Positions 26,477-35,589 of a stretch of DNA of 64,000 nt are shown here, piece after piece. The notes under the pieces are model-generated. The model did no database searches, was not told the DNA's origin, and saw nothing but the letters and a program-made list of their open reading frames with translations. This stretch comes from Segetibacter sp. (GTDB lineage Bacteria; Bacteroidota; Bacteroidia; Chitinophagales; Chitinophagaceae), in the NCBI RefSeq assembly GCF_025963695.1, contig NZ_JAOQAH010000090.1:1-64000 (forward strand), written 5' to 3'. Within the stretch, counting starts at the first letter, position 1; each line of letters begins with the position of its first letter. Made by a program: the position numbers and the translations under genes.

Positions 26477-26590
26477 TTAAATTTTTCTGGCTTCCTTCCT
26501 TATTGCATAATAATTAGAGATACTTACATAAAGAATCATAATAACAGAAGAAAACGTAAGAATTAAACTGATAATTTGGATAACTTTCAT
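26477..26590 (-). CDS. 37-residue single-TM microprotein
   Basis: An ATG-started frame encodes 37 residues: a hydrophobic helix (residues 3-24, IQIISLILTFSSVIMILYVS) followed by SNYYAIRKEARKI. A positive cytoplasmic tail and one TM are typical of real small membrane proteins. An intrinsic terminator lies 23 nt after the stop on the same strand, which supports a transcribed gene. I do not recognise it. Upstream, at 26650-26670, is an AT palindrome (CTTAAAAAAA-G-TTTTTTTAAG). Confidence 0.5.
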   Translation of the reverse strand: MKVIQIISLILTFSSVIMILYVSISNYYAIRKEARKI

Positions 26591-26649
26591 AAAACTTTAA
26601 TATTCGTTAGAAGAATTGGGGTATTATAAAAATACTGATTATCAATCTA

Positions 26650-26670
26650 CTTAAAAAAAGTTTTTTTAAG
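26650..26670. repeat. AT-rich 21-bp palindrome
   Basis: CTTAAAAAAA, a central G and TTTTTTTAAG form a perfect odd palindrome between the microprotein gene and the Gcr-like gene. It may aid termination of the minus-strand gene starting at 28834 or be a regulatory site. Confidence 0.4.
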
Positions 26671-26785
26671 CTAATGTTAGTAATTATAAACATTATGTGT
26701 AATTCTTTTCGCGCTGCGATTTTTGGTTTAGCGAATTGCGCAGATTCCCCGAATAAAAGCTTAAGCCGCTCTCAGAGCATTGCAT

Positions 26786-28834
26786 TTATTTTGATCTAAA
26801 CTTCCTTTTTACTTCATCTACTTCGCGGGGATACCTGGGGGGGAAGACGAAATCGGTAGGAAACTTTATAAAAAACTTGCCCATTATCGATAACATTTCA
26901 GGATAATCTTTAAGACGCACACCCCGGCTTTTTATTGCCACGAGAAAAGCGAGAGAAAAGCTAACAAGGAAGTTAATGAGACCTATAAGCAAGACACCGC
27001 CAAAAACTGTAAGCAGAAATGCTGTTGACTCCGCACTTCCATTAGTGTAATATGCTATTGCTGAATTACCGGCAGCTATGGTTATGTGCCTGATATCGAA
27101 AGGAATTCCGAAAATGTGTCCAAGAAAACCAGCCATACCAAGAAAAAAGCCCAAAGCAATGTTACCAACCAGGGATCCTAAATTATCGGTGACATAATTT
27201 GTAACCTTTTGAAGTTTTTTATGCGTCAAAGTATTTTTAAATACCGGATGGTTTTTTAGACGTTCATTTACTTTTCCATAATTAATCCCATTCTCTACGT
27301 ACCCTGCTATCAAACCGCTTAAGAATAAAAAGAATCCTGTAAAACATGCATATAATAGCGAAAGGCTGAGGTATGGATGTTGTTCCTCAAGTAAATGATG
27401 TGCTGCCTTACTATCCAACAACGGATGACCGGTTATAGAATGATAAAAAGCCGCAAGCGAATAAGAGAGTGGAAAAACTATTACCAGGTTACCAAAAAAT
27501 GAAGCAATCTGGCTCCTGGATGTCCTGGCGATGGTAATGGCAAGAGCGTACATGTCCGGCTTTCGGTATTCCTTAAAATAATCAAGAGAACCCGCTATGG
27601 CAGAAGCAGTGAAGGCAGGTTGTTTTGTAGCGAGTGTTGTGTTGGTTTCATGCATCACCTGGAAACCAAGAGCATAATTAACGCTGTAAGCAAACCCTTG
27701 CCAAAAGGGAGGAAGTCCAACTTTACCAATGAGATTTTTTATGATTGCAGTAAATGAAATAAAAAACCCTCCTCCCATAGCGGATTTAAGCATCAACCAA
27801 TAATCTGACCGGGTTGCAGTAATGTATTTTTCACCTCTTGTACCTCCATGTTCTGTTATTTTGAAAGCAAGAAAAGCCAGGTTTGCACTTAAAAACGCCC
27901 GAATACTATTTTTCTTTTTTTCGTAAGAAATAATTTTAATAAAATAATCTAAAAATCTCTCTGTGTTAAAATTCTTATCGTTATCTAAAACATCTGTTAT
28001 TAACAGCAACCGTTCAAGGTGCTGCTCAATTCTAAACAAGGTATAAGTTTGGGAAAGGCTTGTTCCATTCAGCCTTCTTTGTTCGCTTATCTCTTCAACA
28101 ACTAATTTACACCTCTTAATAGCATCTACAATTTCAGAAACTGCACCAGTAACCTCGTGATCTTCCTGAAAGTTATTAGACACCTGTAAATAACGCTGCA
28201 CCGCACTATCCAGTAATAAAAACGGATATTCATTAAAGTTTACCTGGTAAACGCTATTCAATACTTCTTTCTCCAAACCCAGGGTAACTGTGCGATGACT
28301 TAAGATCTGAAGAGCAATATTTAGCTGTTGCAGTATGACCTTGTCTTTTACGCTAATTTGAACGCCTAGCAGCTTAAAAAAGTTGATCCACAAGTCATGG
28401 GCAATTTTTTGCACCCAAATATGATCGTGATGCTTATAAAAAACGTGGTTGATAACATATAAGAGATCATTGGGCTTTAAAAGAGGCGGCAACAATTTAT
28501 GCTTCAGCTTTGTTATAAACTCCTGCAAAAAACCCCTTGAGCCAACCATACCGCTCTCGGTGAGAGCTGGTATAAAATTGCTGTTTAAAAATTGGGATAG
28601 CAATGCTTTCCTTAAGGAAAATAACGCCGTTTTATCGGTTTGCAATTTATAAAACAATGCCTTGAATTTCAAATCTGCCTGCTGGTGGTTGTTATAAGGA
28701 ACAGGGCGTATTTGCTTTACTAATTCTATTATATAATCAAGACCGTGGTGAATACTATTTATAGTGAAAACAGGAGCCTGAAATGGAACATTTTCAACTT
28801 GTGTACTTTTAGACCTTCTTGTAAATAATCCCAT
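26786..28834 (-). CDS. Gcr-family (site-specific recombinase-named) membrane protein
   Basis: A 682-residue protein matching the family named after Neisseria gonorrhoeae Gcr. The N-terminal 330 residues are helical and soluble (KFKALFYKLQTDKTALFSLRKALLSQFLNSNFIP, RVLERLLLITDVLDND-like). From about residue 350 there are six or more TM segments (MGGGFFISFTAIIKNLIGK, ALYACFTGFFLFLSGLIAGYVEN, NIALGFFLGMAGFLGHIFGIPFDIRHITIAAGNSAIAYY, LTVFGGVLLIGLINFLVSFSLAFLVAI). The membrane topology does not resemble any known recombinase, so the family name should be used with caution. It precedes clpS divergently. Confidence 0.78.
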   Translation of the reverse strand: MGLFTRRSKSTQVENVPFQAPVFTINSIHHGLDYIIELVKQIRPVPYNNHQQADLKFKALFYKLQTDKTALFSLRKALLSQFLNSNFIPALTESGMVGSRGFLQEFITKLKHKLLPPLLKPNDLLYVINHVFYKHHDHIWVQKIAHDLWINFFKLLGVQISVKDKVILQQLNIALQILSHRTVTLGLEKEVLNSVYQVNFNEYPFLLLDSAVQRYLQVSNNFQEDHEVTGAVSEIVDAIKRCKLVVEEISEQRRLNGTSLSQTYTLFRIEQHLERLLLITDVLDNDKNFNTERFLDYFIKIISYEKKKNSIRAFLSANLAFLAFKITEHGGTRGEKYITATRSDYWLMLKSAMGGGFFISFTAIIKNLIGKVGLPPFWQGFAYSVNYALGFQVMHETNTTLATKQPAFTASAIAGSLDYFKEYRKPDMYALAITIARTSRSQIASFFGNLVIVFPLSYSLAAFYHSITGHPLLDSKAAHHLLEEQHPYLSLSLLYACFTGFFLFLSGLIAGYVENGINYGKVNERLKNHPVFKNTLTHKKLQKVTNYVTDNLGSLVGNIALGFFLGMAGFLGHIFGIPFDIRHITIAAGNSAIAYYTNGSAESTAFLLTVFGGVLLIGLINFLVSFSLAFLVAIKSRGVRLKDYPEMLSIMGKFFIKFPTDFVFPPRYPREVDEVKRKFRSK

Positions 28835-28936
28835 AATTGTGATTTAAGAGTAGGTTTTATTATAATAGGATAATTTTTAAAACCATGCCGAATTTGATAA
28901 TTGTATTAAGAATAACTTCGCAAAAAAATAGAAGAT

Positions 28937-29227
28937 ATGGTGCCAGGAACAGAAACGCTGGAAGAAACCGGGGTAGATGTATTAACAGACTTTGAAAAGC
29001 TTTTTCAAATTATCGTTTGGAATGATGAGGTAAATACATTTGAATGGGTCATTGAAACATTAGTTGAAGTGTGCGGCCATACTGAAGAACAAGCAGAACA
29101 ATGTGCAATGCTAATACATACGAAAGGAAAGTACGCAGTAAAGAATGGAAGTTATGATGATCTAAAACCCCTTTGTGATGCTATTACAGATAGGGGAATT
29201 GGTGCAACATTGGAAGTAATGGCCTAA
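28937..29227 (+). CDS. clpS: ATP-dependent Clp protease adaptor
   Basis: A 96-residue ClpS: delivers N-end-rule substrates to ClpAP/ClpCP. The core FQIIVWNDEVNTFEWVIETLVEVCGHTEEQAEQCAMLIHTKGKYAVKNGSYDDLKPLCDAIT matches the family. The N-degron pocket region reads NDEVNTFEWV, and the final RGIGATLEV is conserved. A possible promoter, TTG (28894-28896) with TAACTTCG (28913-28920), has 16-bp spacing, shorter than usual. N-terminal 18 residues are the flexible extension. Confidence 0.92.
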   Translation: MVPGTETLEETGVDVLTDFEKLFQIIVWNDEVNTFEWVIETLVEVCGHTEEQAEQCAMLIHTKGKYAVKNGSYDDLKPLCDAITDRGIGATLEVMA

Positions 29228-29257
29228 TCATATTTTTTAATTAATGCCGGTCGCCTG

Positions 29258-29434
29258 TTACCGAAACATTGGAAGGATCACTAACCTGATAATCATAATA
29301 ATGATTGCAATTAAGAATATAAGTATAGACAGTCGGTTCATTCCATGCATATACTTCATCCACTGAGTGCGCGGTTCGTTAGGGTCCCTTTTCTTTATAT
29401 ATAAGTACTCCGCTATTTGCCGCCAAATTCCCAT
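29258..29434 (-). CDS. 58-residue membrane protein, DUF6728-like
   Basis: An ATG-started frame of 58 residues: MGIWRQIAEYLYIKKRDP, then NEPRTQWMKYMHGMNRLSI and a TM helix (LIFLIAIIIMIIRLVIL). The pattern KKRDPN...MHGxNRLSIxxFL matches the small Bacteroidota family I know as DUF6728. Function is unknown. It is convergent with clpS, leaving 30 nt between stops. Confidence 0.75.
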   Translation of the reverse strand: MGIWRQIAEYLYIKKRDPNEPRTQWMKYMHGMNRLSILIFLIAIIIMIIRLVILPMFR

Positions 29435-29556
29435 TTCTTATTTTTTTACAAAGTTACTGATTGGATTTTATAACAGAATTGAACTGCAATTGTTGAAAAT
29501 TAGTTTGTTGTTGATGAACAGTTTAAACTAATAAAAGCTGAATAGAAAAAACCGAG

Positions 29557-29578
29557 TCGAACGGAGCGTCGCCACAGG
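29557..29578 (+). repeat. Dispersed repeat, type 3 (copy 9)
   Basis: CGGAGCGTCGCCACAGG: the GCGTCGC dyad is kept, but the AACA box reads CACA. The surrounding 29435-29742 stretch has no gene. Confidence 0.6.
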
Positions 29579-29742
29579 TGTTTAATAAAAGAAATACCGC
29601 TCGTCTAATAATGGACTAGCATTTCATTTTGCAACGTTAAATAGAAACTTTGCTTGTTACACTTGCATTTTTTGTTAAGTGATAAAACTTCCCTGCCTAT
29701 TTTTGACCATCATTAAGGTCAATAGCAAAGTATTTTAAGAAA

Positions 29743-31602
29743 CTACCACGCTATTTTTAAAATATTGTTTCGCTTATTTATATCGGCCAGTCGCTCCGAA
29801 GGGTCTATTTCCACCTGGGTCAGATCAAGCAGCTTACGGCCTGTTTCAAAAACATAAGTGGGATGTGTCCACCTCCACTCTTCATGAACTGTTCTAGGTA
29901 TAGCAGCATTTTCAACAGGTTTTTCGCCCAGCATTAAATTAAGGGGAGTATAGTGAAGTTCTTTGCTACCATCTTTGAACGTAAGTTGTACATCTACGGG
30001 CATCGGCATCTCTCCCACCCTTCTAATACGAATTTTGGTTTTACCACCGTCCTCCCACAGGCTGTCAATGGCATAGTCGATAGTCTTGGTGGTATTTACC
30101 CAATACTCCCTGTACCACTGCAATTGCATGCCACTGGCCTTTTCAGCAACCCTTATAAAATCATTTGGATTAGGATGCTTAAAACGCCACTGCCTGTAAT
30201 AATCCTGCAGTATCTGATCCCGCACTTTGTCTCCCGTTATATAACCGAGCTGAGCCATAAAGACAGCACCCTTAGAATATGCATTTTGGCCATAAGCATA
30301 ATTTGTACTGTAATGATCCGAATGAGTAGTCATAGGTTCTGCGAAGCCGCTTTTCACTAATTTGTAATAGCTGTCGTAACTCGCATCCTGCTCGAAAGTT
30401 TTCTTTTGTCTTAGTTGAGCCATTACCCTTTCTTCCGCATAAGTGGTGAAGCCCTCGTCCATCCAGGGGTGCGCGCTTTCATTACTCCCCATCATGCCCT
30501 GGTACCAGCTATGCATCCATTCGTGCACCGCGGTTCCAATGCCGGCATTCTTAATTAAAGTAGCCATAGGGTACTCCATTCCGCCGTCGCCGCCCTGGAT
30601 AAATGAATAGTTCTTGTATGGATATGGACCGAAAGTTTTAGCCATTACAGGATATGCAAGTTCAACTGTGTCTGCGAGTTTCTGAAAAGGAGCTTTGAAG
30701 CTGTCTACATTTTTATAGACTATATACAACAAAGGACCATTTTTAACCTGTCGTTTAATCATTGCATAATTAGGGTCCGCAGCCCAAACAAAGTCGTGTA
30801 CATTTTGAGCTACAAAGTTCCATGTTAGCGTGTTGCCTGAAGGTTTTACAACTTTCGCGGGGTCATCTTCATATCCAAAACCTATCTGGTTGGGATTTTG
30901 TAAAGTTCCCGAAGCGGCGATGAGGTAACTTTTATCAATGTTTATTTTTACATTATAATCACCCCAAACCCCGTAAAACTCCCTGGCAATATATTGGTTC
31001 GCATTCCAGCCCTGGTAATCGTACTCAACCATCTTGGGGTACCACTGTGCCATGCTAAACTTTACACCCTGCAAATTGTCTCTTCCACTTCGCCGGATTT
31101 GTATTGGCACCTGTGCTTCGAAACTTACCTCTAACGAAATTTTTGTCCGAGGTAAAATAGCACGATCAAGAATTACTTCTAAGATGGTTTCATGCTCTTT
31201 TAATTTTTGCTCCCTACCGTTTACTTTTACATAAGCTACCCTTTGGTAGCCTATTTCATCTGGCTTTGCATTTAAAATTCTGTCTTTTACCCGCGGATCC
31301 CAGTCGCGCACCTCTTTGCCATTCTTATCTACACCAATAATTGTATTACCCAATTCCCTGCTCCTGGCATCCATGCTACTGTTGGGTTGAAATGCATTCC
31401 AGTAGGTATGAAAAAAAACTTTGCTTAAAGTATCAGGTGAATTGTTGGTGTATTCAATTTTTTCAACTCCGTTAAATTTGTTAGTAGCAACGTTCATCTT
31501 TACATCGATGTTGTAATTAATCCGTTGTTGCCACCTATCTGGCTGAGTAAATCCGACATTGCAAATAGAAACCAATAAAACTGCTGTTATTAATCTTTTC
31601 AT
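29743..31602 (-). CDS. M1-family metallopeptidase
   Basis: A 619-residue exported zinc aminopeptidase-like enzyme with signal peptide (MKRLITAVLLVSICNVGFTQ). The zinc site is HEWMHSW (His360, Glu361, His364) with Glu383 (MDEGFTTYAEE) as third ligand, 19 residues on. The exopeptidase GxMEN motif is GGMEYP (341-346), so the Asn is replaced and substrate handling may differ. The C-terminal domain is short compared with full M1 enzymes. Located in the periplasm or at the surface; probably in peptide scavenging. Confidence 0.9.
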   Translation of the reverse strand: MKRLITAVLLVSICNVGFTQPDRWQQRINYNIDVKMNVATNKFNGVEKIEYTNNSPDTLSKVFFHTYWNAFQPNSSMDARSRELGNTIIGVDKNGKEVRDWDPRVKDRILNAKPDEIGYQRVAYVKVNGREQKLKEHETILEVILDRAILPRTKISLEVSFEAQVPIQIRRSGRDNLQGVKFSMAQWYPKMVEYDYQGWNANQYIAREFYGVWGDYNVKINIDKSYLIAASGTLQNPNQIGFGYEDDPAKVVKPSGNTLTWNFVAQNVHDFVWAADPNYAMIKRQVKNGPLLYIVYKNVDSFKAPFQKLADTVELAYPVMAKTFGPYPYKNYSFIQGGDGGMEYPMATLIKNAGIGTAVHEWMHSWYQGMMGSNESAHPWMDEGFTTYAEERVMAQLRQKKTFEQDASYDSYYKLVKSGFAEPMTTHSDHYSTNYAYGQNAYSKGAVFMAQLGYITGDKVRDQILQDYYRQWRFKHPNPNDFIRVAEKASGMQLQWYREYWVNTTKTIDYAIDSLWEDGGKTKIRIRRVGEMPMPVDVQLTFKDGSKELHYTPLNLMLGEKPVENAAIPRTVHEEWRWTHPTYVFETGRKLLDLTQVEIDPSERLADINKRNNILKIAW

Positions 31603-31640
31603 TTATCCCTTGCTTAAACCTGTCGTTTGCTTTATAAATT

Positions 31641-32087
31641 TTATAATACTATTCCGCTGTCACTAACTAACTGCCCTGTTTTAGAGAAAACCAGGTTCTT
31701 TTTGGTATACTCATTCTTTTTTACCGCAATTTTATATAGCACACCTTTTTCCTTTTCTTCAACTTGCGTTACACCTGTAACCGTTAAATCTGCATATTTA
31801 CTTTTTTTGAAGCCGTCTTTTACTTCGGCCGGCAAACTATTATAGGTAAAGTCGGATTCTGTTTTAATCCACTCGCCCTTTGAAGTAAAAGACGCCTTCA
31901 TGTCTTTTTCGCCGGATTTAAAATTAGCCTCAAAAGCGGTAAGCCTGTCCTTCCATTCAACACCTGATGCAGTCGCATACTTTGCTTTAAAAGCATCAGT
32001 TACTACCGCTGGTATCTTTCTGAATTGTGCATTTGCGGTTATTACTGTAAGAAAGAAAACAAAAGAAAAGATCCATTTTTGTAACAT
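31641..32087 (-). CDS. PepSY-like secreted protein
   Basis: A 148-residue exported protein with signal peptide (residues 1-20, ending ANAQ) and two tandem PepSY-like (DUF2874) units: IPAVVTDAFKAKYATASGVEWKDRLTAFEANF, and LPAEVKDGFKKSKYADLTVTGVTQVEEKEKGVLYKI. Such proteins are abundant in Bacteroidota envelopes; function is unproven (often thought to inhibit peptidases or bind metals). It is 38 nt downstream in minus orientation from nothing else; the M1 peptidase gene starts 38 nt below its stop, so the two probably form an operon, an interesting link given the peptidase-inhibitor idea. Confidence 0.82.
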   Translation of the reverse strand: MLQKWIFSFVFFLTVITANAQFRKIPAVVTDAFKAKYATASGVEWKDRLTAFEANFKSGEKDMKASFTSKGEWIKTESDFTYNSLPAEVKDGFKKSKYADLTVTGVTQVEEKEKGVLYKIAVKKNEYTKKNLVFSKTGQLVSDSGIVL

Positions 32088-32113
32088 AAGTAATAATTGT
32101 ATTTGATATTAAA

Positions 32114-32779
32114 TTAAGACACCCCTTGAACTACGATCACTATCTCACCCTTCACGTTTTTTTCGCTGAAGTGCTGACAAACTTCATGCAAACTTCCGCG
32201 TTTATTTTCTTCAAACATTTTTGTTAACTCCCTGCTAACACTACACTGCCTTTCTGCCCCGAAATATTCTATAAACTCTGTCAACGTTTTTACCAACCGC
32301 ATTGGGCTTTCATAAAACACCATTGTACGATCTTCTGCAGCCAGCTTTTTAAGTATTGTTTGCCGGCCTTTTTTTAATGGCAGAAAGCCTTCGAAAGTAA
32401 ATCGTGTAATTGGCAAGCCGCTATTAACTAAAGCCGGAACAAATGCTGTAGCGCCGGGCAATGTTTCTACTTTGATATTATGCTTTGCACACTCCCTTAC
32501 TAACAAAAAGGCGGGATCAGATATTCCGGGAGTACCTGCATCGGTTATTAATGCAAAGGTTTTTCCTGCCAATAACTGGTCTGCTATATGAGAAGCAATC
32601 TTATGTTCGTTGTGCTGGTGATAAGGAGAGATTGGTTTAGAAATATTATAGTGCTGTAAGAGTTTAGAAGATGTGCGCGTGTCTTCTGCAAGGATAACAT
32701 CAACACTTTTTAGTACCTCTAAAGAACGAAGCGTTATATCTTTCAGATTGCCTAAGGGCGTTGGAACGATGTAAAGCAT
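32114..32779 (-). CDS. rsmI: 16S rRNA (cytidine(1402)-2'-O)-methyltransferase
   Basis: Methylates the ribose of C1402 in the decoding centre using S-adenosylmethionine. The TP-methylase fold is marked by MLYIVPTPLGNLKDITLRSLEVL, AEDTRTSSKLL, and LITDAGTPGISDPA. At 221 residues it is somewhat short because it lacks the C-terminal RsmI extension, as usual in Bacteroidota. It precedes the PepSY gene with 26 nt. Confidence 0.95.
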   Translation of the reverse strand: MLYIVPTPLGNLKDITLRSLEVLKSVDVILAEDTRTSSKLLQHYNISKPISPYHQHNEHKIASHIADQLLAGKTFALITDAGTPGISDPAFLLVRECAKHNIKVETLPGATAFVPALVNSGLPITRFTFEGFLPLKKGRQTILKKLAAEDRTMVFYESPMRLVKTLTEFIEYFGAERQCSVSRELTKMFEENKRGSLHEVCQHFSEKNVKGEIVIVVQGVS

Positions 32780-32853
32780 TTGGGTAACGTGCTAATATAG
32801 AAGTTTAGTAACTGAATAAAAAGATACGGGTAAGCTGAAAAAAGAATCAAAAA

Positions 32854-32880
32854 GTAAAAGTGAGTGACACAACAATTTTG
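32854..32880 (+). repeat. Dispersed repeat, type 1 (copy 10)
   Basis: Left flank GTAA, then AAGTGAGTGACACAAC and AATTTTG. It lies between rsmI and purS. Confidence 0.82.
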
Positions 32881-32975
32881 AGAAATGATTTTATGCTGGT
32901 ACCACAATTAATTACATCATGAGCACCGGCATAACTCATCTACAAGTTTGACTTTACTGAGTTCTTTCGAATTAT

Positions 32976-33224
32976 TCAATTAATCATTTCAATCTCGTAA
33001 AACTCCATTACAGGATTGGCAAGTAGTTTTTTACTGGCTTCTTCGGCAACCTGTTTTGCAGCGTCTTCACTTTCAGCATCAATTTGTAAGGTAATATGTT
33101 TGCCAATTCTCACTTCTTCTACTCCCTTCAAACCAAGATTTAGCAAACCTCCCAGTACCGCTTTTCCCTGTGGATCGAGTAAGTCTTTAAGCGGCATCAC
33201 TTTTATTTGGACATTATATATCAT
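32976..33224 (-). CDS. purS: Phosphoribosylformylglycinamidine synthase subunit
   Basis: An 82-residue PurS, the small subunit that joins PurL and PurQ to make FGAM synthase in purine synthesis. The sequence YNVQIKVMPLKDLLDPQGKAVLGGLLNLGLKGVEEVRIGKHITLQID matches the family, with the conserved DPQGxAV. purL and purQ are not adjacent. It sits alone between pssA and a repeat. Confidence 0.92.
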   Translation of the reverse strand: MIYNVQIKVMPLKDLLDPQGKAVLGGLLNLGLKGVEEVRIGKHITLQIDAESEDAAKQVAEEASKKLLANPVMEFYEIEMIN

Positions 33225-33297
33225 GAAAACTATTTTTGAATGTGCAAAGGTAAGGTGAATGAAGAAATGGCGAAAGTGAATAGTGAAATGTAAAAAT

Positions 33298-34128
33298 TTA
33301 CGAGGCGATGTCAGTACTTAAATGCCCGCCTGTTGTTGTCTTATCTCCTTTTGCATACTCGGGCATTGCAAGCGACAGGGCAACATAAGCAACAAAAACA
33401 ACGGGTACAGCAAGCCAATGAAAAATAATTCCGGCAATGACAGCAACTGCTAACAAAATGAACTTAGGAAGATCATTTTTGAAACTCAACCCTTTAAACT
33501 TAAGAGCCATCATAGGAAGCGTACAGACCATTAAATAAGCTGTCACAGCAATGAGGGCGTACCAGAACCATGGACTAAGTAAGAGACGAACGGCCAGGGC
33601 ACTGTCGGAATACCAATAAATTAAAGGGAAGGAAGCGATTAATAACCCGGCGGCAGGAATAGGAACCCCTTTAAATCCGTAGGATTGCTCCTTGTCGAGA
33701 TTGAACCTTCCAAGACGGAATGCACCAGCACACGGAACAATAAAGGCAGGCAACAACCAAAAAGCCGAAACATCCATTCCATCTTGCTGCTGTGCGTAAG
33801 CCAGTCGGAGAAACTGGTATATAATCATTCCAGGAGCTACACCGAAGCTAACAACGTCGGCCAGGCTATCCAGCTGCTTTCCCATCTCGGAACTAAAGTT
33901 TAGCATTCTTGCCACCAGTCCGTCGAGAAAATCTATAATAGCTGCGATACCTATAAAGGCAGATGCCCAATAAATTTTTTCGGGTGCGTTTACCAAGGCG
34001 TAAGGATGTAGTAGTTGCGAGTCCTGATCGACGACCAGGTATAAAAAATTATTCTGCAAAATAAATACAATAGCCAGGCAGCCGAAGAACAGATTGAGCA
34101 GTGTAAATATGTTTGGTATTTGTTTCAT
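33298..34128 (-). CDS. pssA: CDP-diacylglycerol-serine O-phosphatidyltransferase
   Basis: Makes phosphatidylserine, the precursor of phosphatidylethanolamine, from CDP-diacylglycerol and serine. The CDP-alcohol phosphotransferase motif DGLVARMLNFSSEMGKQLDSL + AD is complete (DG-x2-AR-x8-G-x3-D-x3-D, about residues 69-91). About seven to eight TM segments are visible over 276 residues. The decarboxylase gene is not in the window. Start follows a hydrophobic N-terminus (IPNIFTLLNLFFGCLAIVF), typical of the family. Confidence 0.94.
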   Translation of the reverse strand: MKQIPNIFTLLNLFFGCLAIVFILQNNFLYLVVDQDSQLLHPYALVNAPEKIYWASAFIGIAAIIDFLDGLVARMLNFSSEMGKQLDSLADVVSFGVAPGMIIYQFLRLAYAQQQDGMDVSAFWLLPAFIVPCAGAFRLGRFNLDKEQSYGFKGVPIPAAGLLIASFPLIYWYSDSALAVRLLLSPWFWYALIAVTAYLMVCTLPMMALKFKGLSFKNDLPKFILLAVAVIAGIIFHWLAVPVVFVAYVALSLAMPEYAKGDKTTTGGHLSTDIAS

Positions 34129-34191
34129 GAAACCTCTCTCGCTTTTGGCCTAAATTTTATTGATGATTCTGATTATTGAAGGGGCAAGTTT

Positions 34192-35496
34192 TTACTTTGC
34201 TGTTGGCTTTACCTGCATCAGGTATTCTATCTCCTCCACCGTAATTGGAATATTTTTCATTAAATCTATATTTCCATTTTCTGTTATCCAAAGATTGTTT
34301 TCTATCCGAATGCCCATTTGTTCTTCTTCTATGTAGATGCCCGGTTCTACGGTGAACACCATACCTGCTTGTATTGGTTCAACTCTCGTACCTAAATCGT
34401 GTACGTCCACTCCCAGATGATGCGAAATACCGTGATACAAATATTTTCGATAAGCCCTGTTTTCTTTGTCTTCATTCTTTACGTCTTCCTGGTTCAACAA
34501 ACCAATTTTGATAAATTGTTGTGTTGCTTCATCGCCCACTTTTTCTGTGTAGTCAACAATGGAAATACCTGGTTTCAATAATCCCCTGGCGTAATCGTGC
34601 AGATGCAAGCAAGCGTTATATACTTCTTTCTGCCTTGCGGTAAATTTACCATTAACAGGTACCGTACGGGTTAGGTCGGCATTATAACCACCATAATTAG
34701 CACCAAAATCCATCAGCACCAGTTCACCGTCTTTGCACTCCTGGTTATTAAAAACGTAATGTAAAGTTCTGGCTCTGTCTCCGCTGGCGATAATGCTGTT
34801 ATAGGCAACTCCTCTGCAACGCTTTCTTAAAAACTCATGTACAATAGCCGCTTCAATTTCGTACTCCATTACGCCGGGGCGAATAAAGTCCAGCAATCTT
34901 CTAAAAGCACTTTCGGTAACACTGATTGCTTCTTTCATTACCTCTATCTCTTCGGCAGTTTTAACCGCACGAATACCTTTTAAAATTTTTGCCGACCGTT
35001 CGTATTTGTGTAGCGGATATCGCCGCATAAATTCGCTGGCATAACGATAGTCTCTTGTCTCCAAGAAATTGCCCTTGCGATCGTTTTCATTTGTATTTAA
35101 ATACACGTATTCTGCAAGGTGTACCCATGTTTGCAACAGTGCATCTATTGCATTTAACCATACAATTTTTTTTATACCCGAAATATCTGTTGCTTCATTT
35201 GCCCTCAATCGTTTTCCGTCCCATTTTTCTTTCATTTCATCAGGACGTAATAAGACAAGCACTTCTCTATACTGTTCGTCAGGACTATCGGGGAAAAGTA
35301 TCAGCATTGTCTCTTCCTGCTCTATTCCCGTCATCCAGTACAAATCGCTGTTTTGAACGTATGTATAAATGGCATCGCCGTTCAAAGGCACTTCATCATT
35401 ACTATTAAAAATAGCAATGCTTCCGGGTTTCATTTCCTTTACAAATCTTTCTCTGTTGTTAATGAAAATTTTTGGATTTAAAGGAAGATGCTTCAT
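34192..35496 (-). CDS. pepP: Xaa-Pro aminopeptidase
   Basis: A 434-residue M24B metallopeptidase removing N-terminal residues before proline. The N-terminal domain ends in the creatinase/prolidase fold. Metal ligands are visible as LVLMDFGANYGGYNADLTRTVPVNG (two Asp), HGISHHLGVDVHDLG (His), FTVEPGIYI (Glu) and GIRIENNLWI (Glu). I start at the Met of MKHLPLNPKIF rather than ten codons earlier. No signal peptide, so cytoplasmic. A terminator separates it from the LolA-like gene. Confidence 0.93.
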   Translation of the reverse strand: MKHLPLNPKIFINNRERFVKEMKPGSIAIFNSNDEVPLNGDAIYTYVQNSDLYWMTGIEQEETMLILFPDSPDEQYREVLVLLRPDEMKEKWDGKRLRANEATDISGIKKIVWLNAIDALLQTWVHLAEYVYLNTNENDRKGNFLETRDYRYASEFMRRYPLHKYERSAKILKGIRAVKTAEEIEVMKEAISVTESAFRRLLDFIRPGVMEYEIEAAIVHEFLRKRCRGVAYNSIIASGDRARTLHYVFNNQECKDGELVLMDFGANYGGYNADLTRTVPVNGKFTARQKEVYNACLHLHDYARGLLKPGISIVDYTEKVGDEATQQFIKIGLLNQEDVKNEDKENRAYRKYLYHGISHHLGVDVHDLGTRVEPIQAGMVFTVEPGIYIEEEQMGIRIENNLWITENGNIDLMKNIPITVEEIEYLMQVKPTAK

Positions 35497-35542
35497 GTTA
35501 CTTACTTGAGATACTGCAAGATACAAGTTTGATGCATTAAAA

Positions 35543-35567
35543 AAACCGTCCTTTACAGCGACGGTTT
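35543..35567 (-). terminator. Terminator after the lolA-like gene
   Basis: AAACCGTC (35543-35550) / GACGGTTT (35560-35567), 22 nt past the stop; on the minus strand it is followed by a T-rich tail. Confidence 0.75.
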
Positions 35568-35589
35568 AGTTTGTAATTTTTGATGAACT

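Noticed and set aside
26786..28834. Recombinase acting on the repeats
   Set aside because: The family name is recombinase, but the protein is a multi-TM membrane protein without serine or tyrosine recombinase motifs.
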